A stretch of DNA of 64,000 nt, from positions 4,340,001 through 4,404,000 of the forward strand of contig NZ_CP092462.1 in assembly GCF_022387135.1 (NCBI RefSeq), written 5' to 3'. The stretch's first letter is position 1; each line of letters begins with the position of its first letter. Below the pieces are notes generated by a model. It was not told the origin of the DNA and did not search any database. It worked only from the letters and a program-made list of their open reading frames with translations. The position numbers were made by a program, and so were the translations under genes. Shown here in pieces: positions 32,866 to 41,592 of the stretch. The stretch comes from Comamonas sp. B21-038 (GTDB taxonomy: Bacteria > Pseudomonadota > Gammaproteobacteria > Burkholderiales > Burkholderiaceae_C).

Positions 32866-33621
32866 ATGACGACCCCCTCGCAAGCACCCATCATTCGCCT
32901 CCAAGGCGTCGAGAAATGGTATGGCAACTTCCAGGTGCTGACCGATATCAACCTCGACGTGCGTGCTGGCGAGCGTATCGTCATCTGCGGGCCTTCGGGC
33001 TCGGGCAAGTCCACGATGATCCGCTGCATCAACCGGCTCGAAGCCATCCAGAAGGGCCAGATCACCGTGGACGGCACGGACCTGACCGGTGACAGCAAGG
33101 CCATCGACACCATCCGCAAGGAAGTGGGCATGGTGTTCCAGCAGTTCAACCTCTTTCCGCATCTGACGATTGTGGAGAACTGCATGCTGGCGCCGATGCG
33201 CTCGCGCGGCCTGAGCAAGGCCGAGGCGCAGGAGCGCGCAATGCACTACCTGACGCGGGTGCGCATTCCGGACCAGGCCAACAAGTACCCCAGCCAGCTG
33301 TCGGGCGGCCAGCAGCAGCGCGTGGCCATTGCCCGTGCGCTGTGCATGGCCCCCAAGATCATGCTGTTTGACGAGCCCACCTCGGCCCTCGACCCCGAGA
33401 TGGTCAAGGAAGTGCTGGACACCATGATCGGCCTGGCCGAAGACGGCATGACCATGCTCTGCGTGACCCATGAAATGGGCTTTGCCCGCAGCGTGGCTGA
33501 CCGCGTGATCTTCATGGCCGACGGCAAGATCATCGAGCAAGGCCCACCGGCTGCGTTCTTTGACAACCCCCAACACCCGAAGACCCAGCAGTTCCTGGGC
33601 CAGATCCTGAGTAATCACTAA
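32866..33621 (+). CDS. polar-amino-acid-type ABC transporter ATP-binding protein
   Basis: A 251-residue GlnQ-like ATPase: Walker A GPSGSGKS near residues 43-50, [11 protein letters not shown], the signature LSGGQQQR, Walker [14 protein letters not shown] and the H-loop [10 protein letters not shown]. It completes the importer with the two permeases and the binding protein. A GC-rich repeat lies on either side of it. Confidence 0.92.
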   Translation: MTTPSQAPIIRLQGVEKWYGNFQVLTDINLDVRAGERIVICGPSGSGKSTMIRCINRLEAIQKGQITVDGTDLTGDSKAIDTIRKEVGMVFQQFNLFPHLTIVENCMLAPMRSRGLSKAEAQERAMHYLTRVRIPDQANKYPSQLSGGQQQRVAIARALCMAPKIMLFDEPTSALDPEMVKEVLDTMIGLAEDGMTMLCVTHEMGFARSVADRVIFMADGKIIEQGPPAAFFDNPQHPKTQQFLGQILSNH

Positions 33622-33623
33622 CA

Positions 33624-33707
33624 CCCCCTGAGGCGCTTCGCGCCTTCCCCCTCTCTCGCTACGCGGGAGGGGGACCCCACCTTCGCTGCGGGGCGGCCCT
33701 TGCTCGG
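33624..33707. repeat. GC-rich intergenic palindromic repeat, copy 2
   Basis: CCCCCTGAGGCGCTTCGCGCC is followed by a CCCCCTCTCTCGC/GCGGGAGGGGG hairpin and the tail GCTGCGGGGCGGCCCTTGCT, which is identical to that of copy 1. It begins 2 bases after the ATPase stop. Copies of this type are frequent between genes in Comamonadaceae, from general knowledge. Confidence 0.7.
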
Positions 33708-33830
33708 TGTGCGCCGATGGGCCGCGCCAGTTTTTGAGAACGTGCGAAGTTACTGCAGATTGTTTGCTCACTTATCAATAGCTGTCAACGCTTGGTATAC
33801 GGGCGTAAGCGGCCAAAAAATACGAAAACC

Positions 33831-34637
33831 ATGGCCTTGTCTTTGCAAAACGCGGGCTCGCCCGCCCTGATCTCCCTCACCTCCTTTGGCAATGCCGAAG
33901 TGCGCCGCCACGGCCAGCTCTACTTTGCCCAGCTCGCGCACCGCGCCGGTGCCAATGGCTATGAAGTGCGCGAAGAGCTGCTGCTGAACCCCGCCGACGA
34001 GCTGCCCGCGCTGGCCGCCTATGGCCGCGATCACCAGCTGGACCTGGTCTACTCCTGCCCCCAGCCGCTGTTTGCGATGGACGGCAACCTGAACACCGCT
34101 GCCCTACAACACGCGATCGCCGCCAGCCAGACCTTGGGGGCCACCTGGCTCAAGATGTCGATCGGCGGCTTTGCTAGCCAGTCGGTCGCGCATTCGGCCC
34201 AGGGCTTTGCGGCGCTGAAGAGCGCCATCGATGGCGCGGGCCTGACCCTGCTGATCGAAAACGACCAGACCACGGCCGCCGGCACCGTGCAAGCACTGCA
34301 GCGCTTTTTTGCCGCGGCCGATGCCGCCGGCCTGCCGCTGCCGATGACCTTTGACATGGGCAACTGGCACTACCTGGGCGAATGCGCGCTGCAAGCGGCC
34401 CAGCTGTTTGGCAGCCGCGTGGCCTATGTGCATGCCAAGGGCGTGCAACGCCTGCCGGCCAAATGGGTGGCAGTGCCGCTGGCCGAATCGGCCGCCGCCT
34501 GGCGCGCCATTTTGCGCGCGCTGCCCAGCGACGCACCCCGCGCCATCGAGTACCCGCTGATCGGCGACGACCTGGTCGCCGTCACCCGGCAGGAGCTGGC
34601 CGTGCTGCGCGATGCCACGGCACTGCAAGCCCGCTAA
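33831..34637 (+). CDS. kguE: KguE-like sugar isomerase/epimerase (TIM barrel)
   Basis: 268 residues of the xylose-isomerase-like TIM-barrel superfamily. SLTSFGNAEVRRHGQLYF starts the barrel, EVREELL is the first acidic strand end, LIENDQT the middle one, and TFDMGNWHYLGE and YVHAKGV give the late metal-binding strands. The small N-terminal difference from other sugar epimerases and its place before a KguK-like kinase match KguE of Pseudomonas 2-ketogluconate operons, whose exact reaction is not settled. The start MALSLQNAGS is chosen at 33831. Confidence 0.75.
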   Translation: MALSLQNAGSPALISLTSFGNAEVRRHGQLYFAQLAHRAGANGYEVREELLLNPADELPALAAYGRDHQLDLVYSCPQPLFAMDGNLNTAALQHAIAASQTLGATWLKMSIGGFASQSVAHSAQGFAALKSAIDGAGLTLLIENDQTTAAGTVQALQRFFAAADAAGLPLPMTFDMGNWHYLGECALQAAQLFGSRVAYVHAKGVQRLPAKWVAVPLAESAAAWRAILRALPSDAPRAIEYPLIGDDLVAVTRQELAVLRDATALQAR

Positions 34638-34683
34638 GTCCCCGATAAACCAACAGCCCACCGCACCCAAGAGAGACACGGCC

Positions 34684-35634
34684 ATGACCACCAAGACCTT
34701 CGACATCGCCACCTTTGGCGAAGCCATGATGCTGCTGATCGCCGACCGCGCCGGCCCGCTGGAGAACGCCGAGTTCTTCACCAAGCGCATTGCAGGCGCC
34801 GAGATCAATGTGGCCACCGGCCTGGCGCGCCTGGGCTTCAACACCCACTGGGCCAGCCGCCTGGGCGCCGATTCGATGGCGCGCTACCTCATCAACCAGA
34901 TGAAGAGCGAAGGCGTGCACTGCGAGCATGTGGTGATGGACCCGACGCAGAAGACCGGCTTCCAGATCAAGGGCCGCACCGATGACGGCAGCGACCCGCA
35001 GGTGGAATACCACCGCAAGGGCTCGGCCGCCAGCCTGATGACCCCGGCCGACATCGACGAGCCCTGGCTGGCCTCGGCCCGCCACCTGCATGCCACCGGC
35101 GTGTTTGCCGCGATCTCGCAGACCAGCCTGGCCACTGCCCAGCGTACCCTGCAGATCGCCCGCGCTGCGGGCAGCACCATCTCCTTTGACCCCAACCTGC
35201 GCCCCACCCTGTGGCAGGACGAGGCCACGATGCGCCGCGAGATCAATGCGCTGGCCGCTGGTGCGGACTGGGTCTTCCCCGGCCTGGCCGAAGGTGAGCT
35301 GCTGACCGGCCACAAGACGCCCGAAGCGGTCGCCCGGTTCTACCGCGACCAGGGGGCCAGCCTGGTGGTCGTCAAGCTTGGCGAAGAAGGTGCCTACTAC
35401 GATGACGCTGAGGCCGGCACCGGCTATGTGGCCGGTTGCCCGGTCGAGAAGGTGGTGGACACCGTGGGCGCCGGCGATGCCTTTGCGGTGGGCGTCATCA
35501 GCGGCCTGCTCGATGGCCGCTCGGTGGCCGATGCCGTCAAGCGCGGTTGCTGGATTGGCGCGCTGCAGGTGCAGGTGCTGGGCGACTCCGAAGGCTTGCC
35601 AACCCGCGAAGCCTTGACCGCCGCCGGCTATTGA
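34684..35634 (+). CDS. kguK: PfkB-family kinase, KguK-like (2-ketogluconate kinase)
   Basis: A 316-residue ribokinase-family kinase. ATFGEAMMLLIADRAGPL starts the protein; FTKRIAGAEINVATGLARLG is the PfkB signature 1 region; DPNLRPTLW lies in the middle; and DTVGAGDAFAVG holds the catalytic Asp and anion hole. It could be a 2-dehydro-3-deoxygluconate kinase, but the context (PtxS-type regulator, KguE-like and KguD-like genes) favours 2-ketogluconate to 2-keto-6-phosphogluconate. The start at MTTKTFDIAT leaves 46 bases after the preceding gene. Confidence 0.82.
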   Translation: MTTKTFDIATFGEAMMLLIADRAGPLENAEFFTKRIAGAEINVATGLARLGFNTHWASRLGADSMARYLINQMKSEGVHCEHVVMDPTQKTGFQIKGRTDDGSDPQVEYHRKGSAASLMTPADIDEPWLASARHLHATGVFAAISQTSLATAQRTLQIARAAGSTISFDPNLRPTLWQDEATMRREINALAAGADWVFPGLAEGELLTGHKTPEAVARFYRDQGASLVVVKLGEEGAYYDDAEAGTGYVAGCPVEKVVDTVGAGDAFAVGVISGLLDGRSVADAVKRGCWIGALQVQVLGDSEGLPTREALTAAGY

Positions 35635-35657
35635 TTTCAACGCATCCAGGAGCAGCA

Positions 35658-36647
35658 ATGAGCAGCACCCGCCACCAGATTTTGGTTTTTCGTGAACTGC
35701 CCGACGACCAGCTGGCCCGCCTGCAAGCCGCGCACGATGTGACCGTGGCCAACCCCCGCGTGGCTGCACAGCGCGATGCCTTTTTTGCAGCGCTGCCCCA
35801 GGCCCAGGCACTGATCGGGTCGAGCTACCCGATCACCGATGCGCTGCTCGATGAAGCACCGCAGCTGCGAGTGATCTCCAGCATCTCGGTGGGCGTGGAC
35901 AACTACCCGCTGGCCGCGCTGCGCGAGCGCGGCATTGCGCTGTGCCACACGCCGGGCGTGCTGACGGAGACCACGGCCGACACCATCTTTGCACTGCTGA
36001 TGGCCACCAGCCGCCGCATTCCGGAGCTGGCGATGTATGTGCGCTCGGGCCAATGGCAGCGCAATATTGGCGAGGACCTGTTTGGCTGGGATGTGCATGG
36101 CAAGACCCTGGGCATTCTGGGCATGGGCCGCATTGGCATGGCACTGGCCCGGCGCGCCGCGCTGGGCTTTGGCATGCGCGTGCTCTACAACAACCGCAGC
36201 GTTGTGCCCGACAGCGAACTGGGCGCGCTGGCCGGCCATGTGCACTATGTCGCCCGCGATGCGCTGCTGCGCGAGGCAGACTTTGTCGTCTCCGTCGTGC
36301 CGTCGACCCCCGAGACCAAGCACCTGCTGGGCGCCGAGGCCTTTGCACTGATGAAGCCCAGCGCCATCGTCATCAACGGTTCGCGCGGCGCGATCGTCGA
36401 CGAGGCTGCGTTGCTGCATGCGCTCGACACCGACCAGATCCGCGCCGCCGGCCTGGATGTGTTTGCCACCGAGCCGCTGCCGGTCGAATCCCCCCTGCGC
36501 ACCCATGCCAAGGTGGTGGCGCTGCCGCATATCGGATCGGCCACGCACGAGACGCGCCACGCGATGGCCGAGATGGCGACCAGCAACCTGCTGCAGGTGC
36601 TGGCGGGTGAACAACCTGCAGGCAGATTCGACCTGAGCCAGGCCTGA
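35658..36647 (+). CDS. kguD: D-2-hydroxyacid dehydrogenase, KguD-like (2-ketogluconate-6-P reductase)
   Basis: A 329-residue NAD(P)-dependent reductase. The NAD site is LGILGMGRIGMALARRAALG, the substrate Arg/Glu/His set lies in INGSRGAIVDEAALL, FATEPLPVESPL and LPHIGSATHETR, and the N-terminal catalytic part has VISSISVGVDNYPL. It is homologous to GhrB/2-ketogluconate reductases. As last gene of the PtxS-type operon its likely job is 2-keto-6-phosphogluconate to 6-phosphogluconate. The start MSSTRHQILV has SD CCAGGAG. Confidence 0.82.
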   Translation: MSSTRHQILVFRELPDDQLARLQAAHDVTVANPRVAAQRDAFFAALPQAQALIGSSYPITDALLDEAPQLRVISSISVGVDNYPLAALRERGIALCHTPGVLTETTADTIFALLMATSRRIPELAMYVRSGQWQRNIGEDLFGWDVHGKTLGILGMGRIGMALARRAALGFGMRVLYNNRSVVPDSELGALAGHVHYVARDALLREADFVVSVVPSTPETKHLLGAEAFALMKPSAIVINGSRGAIVDEAALLHALDTDQIRAAGLDVFATEPLPVESPLRTHAKVVALPHIGSATHETRHAMAEMATSNLLQVLAGEQPAGRFDLSQA

Positions 36648-36790
36648 GCCCACAGCGGCGCCATGGGGCTGCGCCGCGCGAGACTGAATAAGGGAAGGCA
36701 CGCCCGCATAATGGCCGCCAGACCTTCCGACGCTGGCCACCCGCTTAGGGGCCAGCGGCCTCCCCTCTCGTACCGTCTCTAGACTGCGGC

Positions 36791-37537
36791 ATGCCCTCCA
36801 CGCTCCAGGTTCTCTCCCTCTGCTCCCCCTCTGCCGGCTACCGCCGCATCCGCTTTGCCGGCGCGCAGCTGGCGCCCTTTTGCCAGCACGACAACATCCA
36901 CTGCCGCCTGGTGTTTCCGTCACCGCAACGCGACGGCGTCAGCAGCACGCGCGTCTACACTGTGCGTGCCTTCGATGCCGATGCGCAATGGCTGGAGATT
37001 GATTTCTTGCTGCATGCCGATGCCGGCCCGGGTGCCTGCTGGGCCCAGCAGGCGCAGGTCGGCGACCGGGTCGAGATCCTCAAGCCCGGTGGCCGCACGG
37101 CCCGCATCGCCGACTGGATGGTGCTGGCCGGTGACGACAGCGCACTGCCCGCGCTGGCCCGCATTGCAGAACAGCTGCCCGCCAGCACACGCGGCCATGT
37201 GGTCTGCGAGATAGCGGACCCGCAGGATGCCATCGATATCCGCCTGCCGGCCGGCATGCAGTGGCACTGGCTTTACCGCGCAGGCGCAGCAGCCGGCAGC
37301 GGCGAGCAGCTGCAGCAGGCCGTGCAAGCGCTGGATTGGAGCGCCGCACACACCACCGCAGGCGCAAGCCGCTTTTTATGGGTAGGTGCCGAATTTGCAA
37401 CCGCGCAGGCGCTGCGCGCATGGGCGGTGGACAGCCTGGGCCTGGGCAAGCAGGAGCAGCTGATCGTGGCCTACTGGCGCCGGGGCATGAGCGAGAACGA
37501 GCTGCGCGCGCCCAAGCTGGACCTGGAAAAAACCTAG
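36791..37537 (+). CDS. siderophore-interacting protein (ferric-siderophore reductase-like)
   Basis: A 248-residue FAD-binding protein of the SIP/ViuB family. The flavin motif RVYTVRAF lies near residue 54, followed by LEIDFLLHADAGPGACWAQQ and the pyridine-nucleotide domain start MVLAGDDSALPALARI. The C terminus WVGAEFATAQALRAW and YWRRGMSENE is typical. It reduces ferric siderophores or related chelates in the cytoplasm. A second SIP is at 56754. No clear Fur box was seen here. Confidence 0.87.
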   Translation: MPSTLQVLSLCSPSAGYRRIRFAGAQLAPFCQHDNIHCRLVFPSPQRDGVSSTRVYTVRAFDADAQWLEIDFLLHADAGPGACWAQQAQVGDRVEILKPGGRTARIADWMVLAGDDSALPALARIAEQLPASTRGHVVCEIADPQDAIDIRLPAGMQWHWLYRAGAAAGSGEQLQQAVQALDWSAAHTTAGASRFLWVGAEFATAQALRAWAVDSLGLGKQEQLIVAYWRRGMSENELRAPKLDLEKT

Positions 37538-37560
37538 GTCCTGTTAAGAACCTGTTTTTA
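37526..37560. terminator. bidirectional terminator between convergent SIP and GntR genes
   Basis: The stem AGGTCCT / AGAACCT (37536-37542 and 37547-37553, one mismatch) has a GTTA loop. It is followed by GTTTTTA on the plus strand and by a run of T on the minus strand. It overlaps the 3' ends of both convergent genes. Confidence 0.6.
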
Positions 37561-38433
37561 GATTTCCGCCGAGCGCGAAATATGCCGGCGCAGCAGCGCG
37601 GCGGCGTAGTCGGCATCGCCTTCTTTGAGCGCCTTGAGAATGCCCAGGTGGTCGGTGCAGGCCTGGCGGATGTGCTGCTCGCTCAAGTGGCTGAAGTGCG
37701 CGAACTCCGAGATCTTGCGCAGCGAGTTCTGCCGGCGCACCGACTCGATCAGAAAGCGGTTGCGCGACCAGGACACCAGGGTTTCATGAAAATTCGCATT
37801 GGCCTTGAACCACACATCCTGGCGCAGCTGCTCGACCGGCATCTGCAAGATGTCTGACTGCTCGCGAAACAGCTGCTGCAGCTGTTCGGGATCGGGCGCA
37901 AAGCCGGCCATCTTCAGCGCGCCGCACTCGACAATCAAGCGAAAGTCATAGCTCTCGTGCACGGCCTGGGGGTTGTCCAGGCTTTCGGTAAAGCGCCAGC
38001 CGTGGCCGGGCAGGCGCTCGGTCAGGCCCTCGGCGGCAAAGCGCATCAGCACGCGGCGCACGGCGCCCCGGGTCACGCCAAACAGCTCCACCAGTTGCGC
38101 CTCGGAGACTTCGCCAGCCAGCTGGCCGCTGGCGCGGTGGTTCATGATCTGGCTGTACAGCGCCTCGGCCTCAGACGGAGGCACCAGCTGCTCCAGTGCA
38201 TCGTCGCCATCGGGCACGCGCTCGACCCGAAAACCCCGGCCCGGGTGGTAGGCCACTAGGCCCTGGGCGGTCAGCAGCATCAGCGCCTGGCGCACCGGCG
38301 TGCGCGAGACCTTGAGCTCATCGGCCAGGTGCAGGTCGGAGATGCGGTCGCCCACGCGCCAGCGGCCAGCATGCATCAGCGCCGTCAGCTTGCGCGCGAC
38401 GTCGATCTGCAAAGAACTCAGCGATTGCTTCAA
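37558..38433 (-). CDS. GntR-family regulator with two winged-helix domains and an FCD domain
   Basis: A 291-residue regulator. The first wHTH spans about residues 8-70 (ISDLHLADELKVSRTPVRQA, then GLVAYHPGRGFRV). A second GntR-like wHTH spans about 88-148 (VSEAQLVELFGVTRGAVRRV, then GLTERLPGHGWRF). The C terminus is an FCD effector domain (about 155-290, with FRLIVECGALK, NANFHETLV and DHLGILKALKEGD). Most FadR-type regulators have one wHTH. It is divergent from the C45-led operon and is the probable regulator of it. Confidence 0.88.
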   Translation of the reverse strand: MKQSLSSLQIDVARKLTALMHAGRWRVGDRISDLHLADELKVSRTPVRQALMLLTAQGLVAYHPGRGFRVERVPDGDDALEQLVPPSEAEALYSQIMNHRASGQLAGEVSEAQLVELFGVTRGAVRRVLMRFAAEGLTERLPGHGWRFTESLDNPQAVHESYDFRLIVECGALKMAGFAPDPEQLQQLFREQSDILQMPVEQLRQDVWFKANANFHETLVSWSRNRFLIESVRRQNSLRKISEFAHFSHLSEQHIRQACTDHLGILKALKEGDADYAAALLRRHISRSAEI

Positions 38434-38613
38434 ACCGATTCTCCCCTGGGTTGTGCTGCGGCGGCCCGCGTCTGCGCAATGCGGTGGCAGTGGCGACGGC
38501 GCGCAGCCTCTTGTTTTTGCCGGCCAGCCCCGAGCATACGCGCCAGGCCTGGCGTGTTGGCAGCATCCTTCATCGTAGTTTCCCTAAGTTTTGTTTGATT
38601 CTATAAAAAACAA

Positions 38614-38626
38614 ATTGACAGTCAAT
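38614..38626. promoter_or_regulatory. candidate GntR operator ATTGACAGTCAAT
   Basis: A perfect inverted repeat ATTGAC-A-GTCAAT lies in the AT-rich 242-base region between the divergent GntR and C45 genes. Its TTGAC/GTCAA half sites fit the spacing of FadR-subfamily operators. The operon SD (AAAGGAAAAAG) is just before the ATG at 38676. Confidence 0.5.
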
Positions 38627-38675
38627 GACCACGAAATTAATGTATTAAAAGTTCACAAAACACAAAAGGAAAAAG

Positions 38676-39827
38676 ATGTCGCCGTTTCCACTCGTCACGC
38701 TGTCTGGCGCCCCCCAAGCCCGTGGGCGCCAGTATGGCGCGGCGCTCAAAGACCGCATTGCCCGCAGCGCAGCCCTCTATGGCGGCGCGCTGGAGAAGTA
38801 CGGCATCAGTGCCGCACACAAGGCCGCGCTGATCGCCGAGTACGCCCGCAAGATCGCCGATTTTGACGAGAACTACCTCGAAGAAATGCGCGGCATTGCC
38901 GAGGGCTCGGGCGTCGCGCTGGACGACATCGTGATGATCAATGCCCGCACCGAGGTAGTGGCCCTGGCGCGCGCCCAGTCCAGCAAGCCGGTCGATGACG
39001 AGCTCGACGACGGCTGCACCGGCGCCATGCTGCTGCCCGAGCGCAGCGCCTCGGGCAACCTGATCCATGGCCAGAACTGGGACTGGCGTGCCGAATGCGC
39101 CGAGACCGGTGTGGTGCTGCGCGTGCGCCAGGACCATGGCCCCGACTACCTGACCTTTGTCGAAGCCGGCGGCCTCGCCCGCAGCGGCCTCAATGCCGCT
39201 GGCATCTCGATCACCGCCAACTACCTGGAATGCGAGCGCGACTACACCAAGCTGGGCATTCCGCTGGGCCTGATCCGCCGCAAGGTGCTGGAACAGGAAC
39301 ACTTTGCGCTGGCCGCCAAGGCCGTGGCCACCACGCCCAAGTCCTGCTCCAACAACATCATGGTGGCGTCGGCCGCAGGCTTTGGCATTGACTTTGAGTG
39401 CGCGCCCGACGAGGCCTTCCCGCTCTACCCCGAGGACGGCATGATCGTGCACGCCAACCACTGGGTCAGCCCGGTGGCGCTGGCCAAGCTGCGCGATACC
39501 GGCATCCCCCATGTGCCCGAGAGCTTTTACCGCGACTGGCGGGTGCGCAAGATCCTGCAGGAGCAGGGCCGCCTGCTGACGCGCGAATCGCTGAAGAAGG
39601 CGCTGTTTGACGACTTCCTCTCGCCCTACGCGGTCTGCCGCCCGCCCCGCCCTGCCGATGGCGGCAACCTGACCGCCACCGTCGCGATGATCGTGATGGA
39701 GCCGGCGCTGGGCATCATGGAGATTGCACCGCTGCCCGCCATCAACCGCCAGTTCACCACCTACCGCCTGCATGGCGATGGCGCGGCTGAACCCTCGGCA
39801 GCGGCCGCTGCGGCGCTGGAGCACTGA
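38676..39827 (+). CDS. C45-family acyltransferase/amidohydrolase (acyl-CoA:6-APA acyltransferase-like, Ntn hydrolase)
   Basis: A 383-residue member of the C45/AAT family, made as a precursor that cuts itself before the nucleophile. The nucleophile is Cys114 in DDGCTGAML, and the strictly conserved GQNWDW lies at about 132-137. AHANHWVSP-type and GDGNLTATVA-like motifs follow in the C-terminal half (VHANHW, GGNLTATVAMIVM). Members hydrolyse or transfer acyl groups on amides, such as beta-lactams or N-acyl amino acids; the substrate here is unknown. It is the first gene of the nine-gene operon. Confidence 0.85.
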   Translation: MSPFPLVTLSGAPQARGRQYGAALKDRIARSAALYGGALEKYGISAAHKAALIAEYARKIADFDENYLEEMRGIAEGSGVALDDIVMINARTEVVALARAQSSKPVDDELDDGCTGAMLLPERSASGNLIHGQNWDWRAECAETGVVLRVRQDHGPDYLTFVEAGGLARSGLNAAGISITANYLECERDYTKLGIPLGLIRRKVLEQEHFALAAKAVATTPKSCSNNIMVASAAGFGIDFECAPDEAFPLYPEDGMIVHANHWVSPVALAKLRDTGIPHVPESFYRDWRVRKILQEQGRLLTRESLKKALFDDFLSPYAVCRPPRPADGGNLTATVAMIVMEPALGIMEIAPLPAINRQFTTYRLHGDGAAEPSAAAAAALEH

Positions 39828-39832
39828 CCGCC

Positions 39833-40777
39833 ATGTGGAAATTCGCTGCCACCCGAATCGGCATGGCGATTCCGACCTTGGTGATCGTGGCACTGGCCGT
39901 CTTCATCCTGGTGCGCCTGATCCCCGGTGATCCGGCAGCGCTGATGCTGGGTGACTCGGCCGATGCCGCATCGCTGGCGGCCCTGCGCGAGCAGCTGGGC
40001 CTCAACGCCAGCCTGCCCACGCAGTTCCTGGTCTGGTCCGGCCATGTGCTGCAGGGCGACCTGGGCCAGTCCATCTCCAACCGCCAACCCGTCGCCGCGC
40101 TGATCTGGCAGCGCTTTGCCGTCAGCGCCCAGATCGTGCTACCTGCCGTGCTGCTGGCCACCTTGGTGGCCGTGCCGTTGGGCATGCTGGCGGCATGGCG
40201 CCAAGGCCGCCTCACCGACCTGGCCCTGGTCGCCACCGCCACCTTGCTGCTGTCGCTGCCCGCGTTCTGGATGGGGCTGCTGCTGCTGATGTTCTTTGCG
40301 CTCAAGCTCGGCTGGTTTCCGGTGGTCGGCTTTGTCGCCTTTGGCGAGAACCCGCAGCAAGCACTGCTCTACCTGGTGCTGCCCATCACCACCTTGCTGC
40401 TGCACGAGATCGGCGTGATCCTGCGCATGACCCGGGCCTCCACCTTGGAAGTGCTGCACCTGGACTACATCACCCATGCCCGCGCCAAGGGCCTGAGCGA
40501 GATGACGGTGATGCTGCGCCATGCCTTCAAGAGCTCCTTTGGCCCGACCTGGACCCTGCTGGGCCTGATCCTGGGCAACCTGCTCGCCGGGGTGGCGGTG
40601 ATCGAGACCGTGTTCACCATTCCGGGCCTGGGCCGGCTGCTGGTCGATGCGATCTTTGCCCGCGACTACCCGCTGATCCAGGGCTGCCTGCTCTTCATCG
40701 CCAGCATCTATGTCCTGGTGAACCTCTTTGTGGACCTGCTCTATCCCATCTTCGACCCGAGGGTGGCCGCATCATGA
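39833..40777 (+). CDS. family-5 ABC transporter permease (DppB-like)
   Basis: 314 residues: KFAATRIGMAIPTLVIVALA at the start, VRLIPGDPAALM, the EAA loop HARAKGLSEMTVMLRHAFK, and the ending NLFVDLLYPIFDPRV. Six helices are predicted. It starts 5 bases after the C45 stop and its stop overlaps the next permease start (ATGA). Confidence 0.92.
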   Translation: MWKFAATRIGMAIPTLVIVALAVFILVRLIPGDPAALMLGDSADAASLAALREQLGLNASLPTQFLVWSGHVLQGDLGQSISNRQPVAALIWQRFAVSAQIVLPAVLLATLVAVPLGMLAAWRQGRLTDLALVATATLLLSLPAFWMGLLLLMFFALKLGWFPVVGFVAFGENPQQALLYLVLPITTLLLHEIGVILRMTRASTLEVLHLDYITHARAKGLSEMTVMLRHAFKSSFGPTWTLLGLILGNLLAGVAVIETVFTIPGLGRLLVDAIFARDYPLIQGCLLFIASIYVLVNLFVDLLYPIFDPRVAAS

Positions 40778-41592
40778 AACGCCGCTCCCTCTCCTTCTGG
40801 CTGGGCGCTGGCCTGGTCTCCGTGGTGGTCGCCGTGGCCCTGCTGGCCACGTTCTGGACGCCGTATGACCCGCTCAAGCTCGACTTCAAGACCCGCCTGG
40901 CAGCGCCCGGCTGGCAGCACTGGATGGGCACCGACGAGCTGGGCCGCGATGTGCTCAGCCGCCTGATGCGTGGCACTGCCACCAGCATCCGCATCAGCAT
41001 CAGCACCGTGTTTCTGGCCACCTTCTTTGGTGTGCTGATCGGCGCGCTCAGCGGCTACCTGCGCGGCTGGCCCGACCGCATCCTGATGGCCATCAACGAT
41101 GCGCTGCTGGCCTTCCCGGGCCTGTTGATGGCCCTGGGCCTGCTGGCGGTGTTTGGCGCCAGTGCCAGCGGCATCATCATCGCGCTGGCACTGGCCTATG
41201 CGTCGTCGGTAGTGCGGGTGGTGCGCGGCACGGTGCTGGGCCTGCGCGAGCGTGATTTTGTGCGCGCCTCGCGCGTCATGGGCAACTCCGAGACCTACAC
41301 CCTGCTGCGCCATGTGCTGCCCAATTGCATCGCCCCGGTGATCGTCATGGCCACCTCGATGTGCGGCTGGATCATCCTGGCCGAGAGCTCGCTGAGCTTT
41401 CTGGGCCTGGGCGTCGCGCCACCGGCGCCCACCTGGGGCAACATGCTGGCGGGCAGCCGCTCCTATGTCAGCCAGGCGGCCTGGCTGGCGATTTTCCCGG
41501 GGCTGGCGATCTCGCTGGCACTGCTGGGCATCAACCTGCTGGGCGACGCCTTGCGCGACCGGCTCGACCCACGCATGCGGAGGCGCGTATGA
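40774..41592 (+). CDS. family-5 ABC transporter permease (DppC-like)
   Basis: 272 residues: the N-terminal helix SFWLGAGLVSVVVAVALLAT, then HWMGTDELGRDVLSRLMRGT, the EAA loop RASRVMGNSETYTLLRHVLP, SFLGLGVAPPAPTWG and the ending LLGDALRDRLDPRMR. It is translationally coupled on both sides by ATGA overlaps. Confidence 0.92.
   Translation: MKRRSLSFWLGAGLVSVVVAVALLATFWTPYDPLKLDFKTRLAAPGWQHWMGTDELGRDVLSRLMRGTATSIRISISTVFLATFFGVLIGALSGYLRGWPDRILMAINDALLAFPGLLMALGLLAVFGASASGIIIALALAYASSVVRVVRGTVLGLRERDFVRASRVMGNSETYTLLRHVLPNCIAPVIVMATSMCGWIILAESSLSFLGLGVAPPAPTWGNMLAGSRSYVSQAAWLAIFPGLAISLALLGINLLGDALRDRLDPRMRRRV

Noticed and set aside
34684-35634. Plain KdgK (2-keto-3-deoxygluconate kinase)
   Set aside because: Possible by family, but the PtxS-type operator and the KguE/KguD-like neighbours favour KguK; kept as an alternative.
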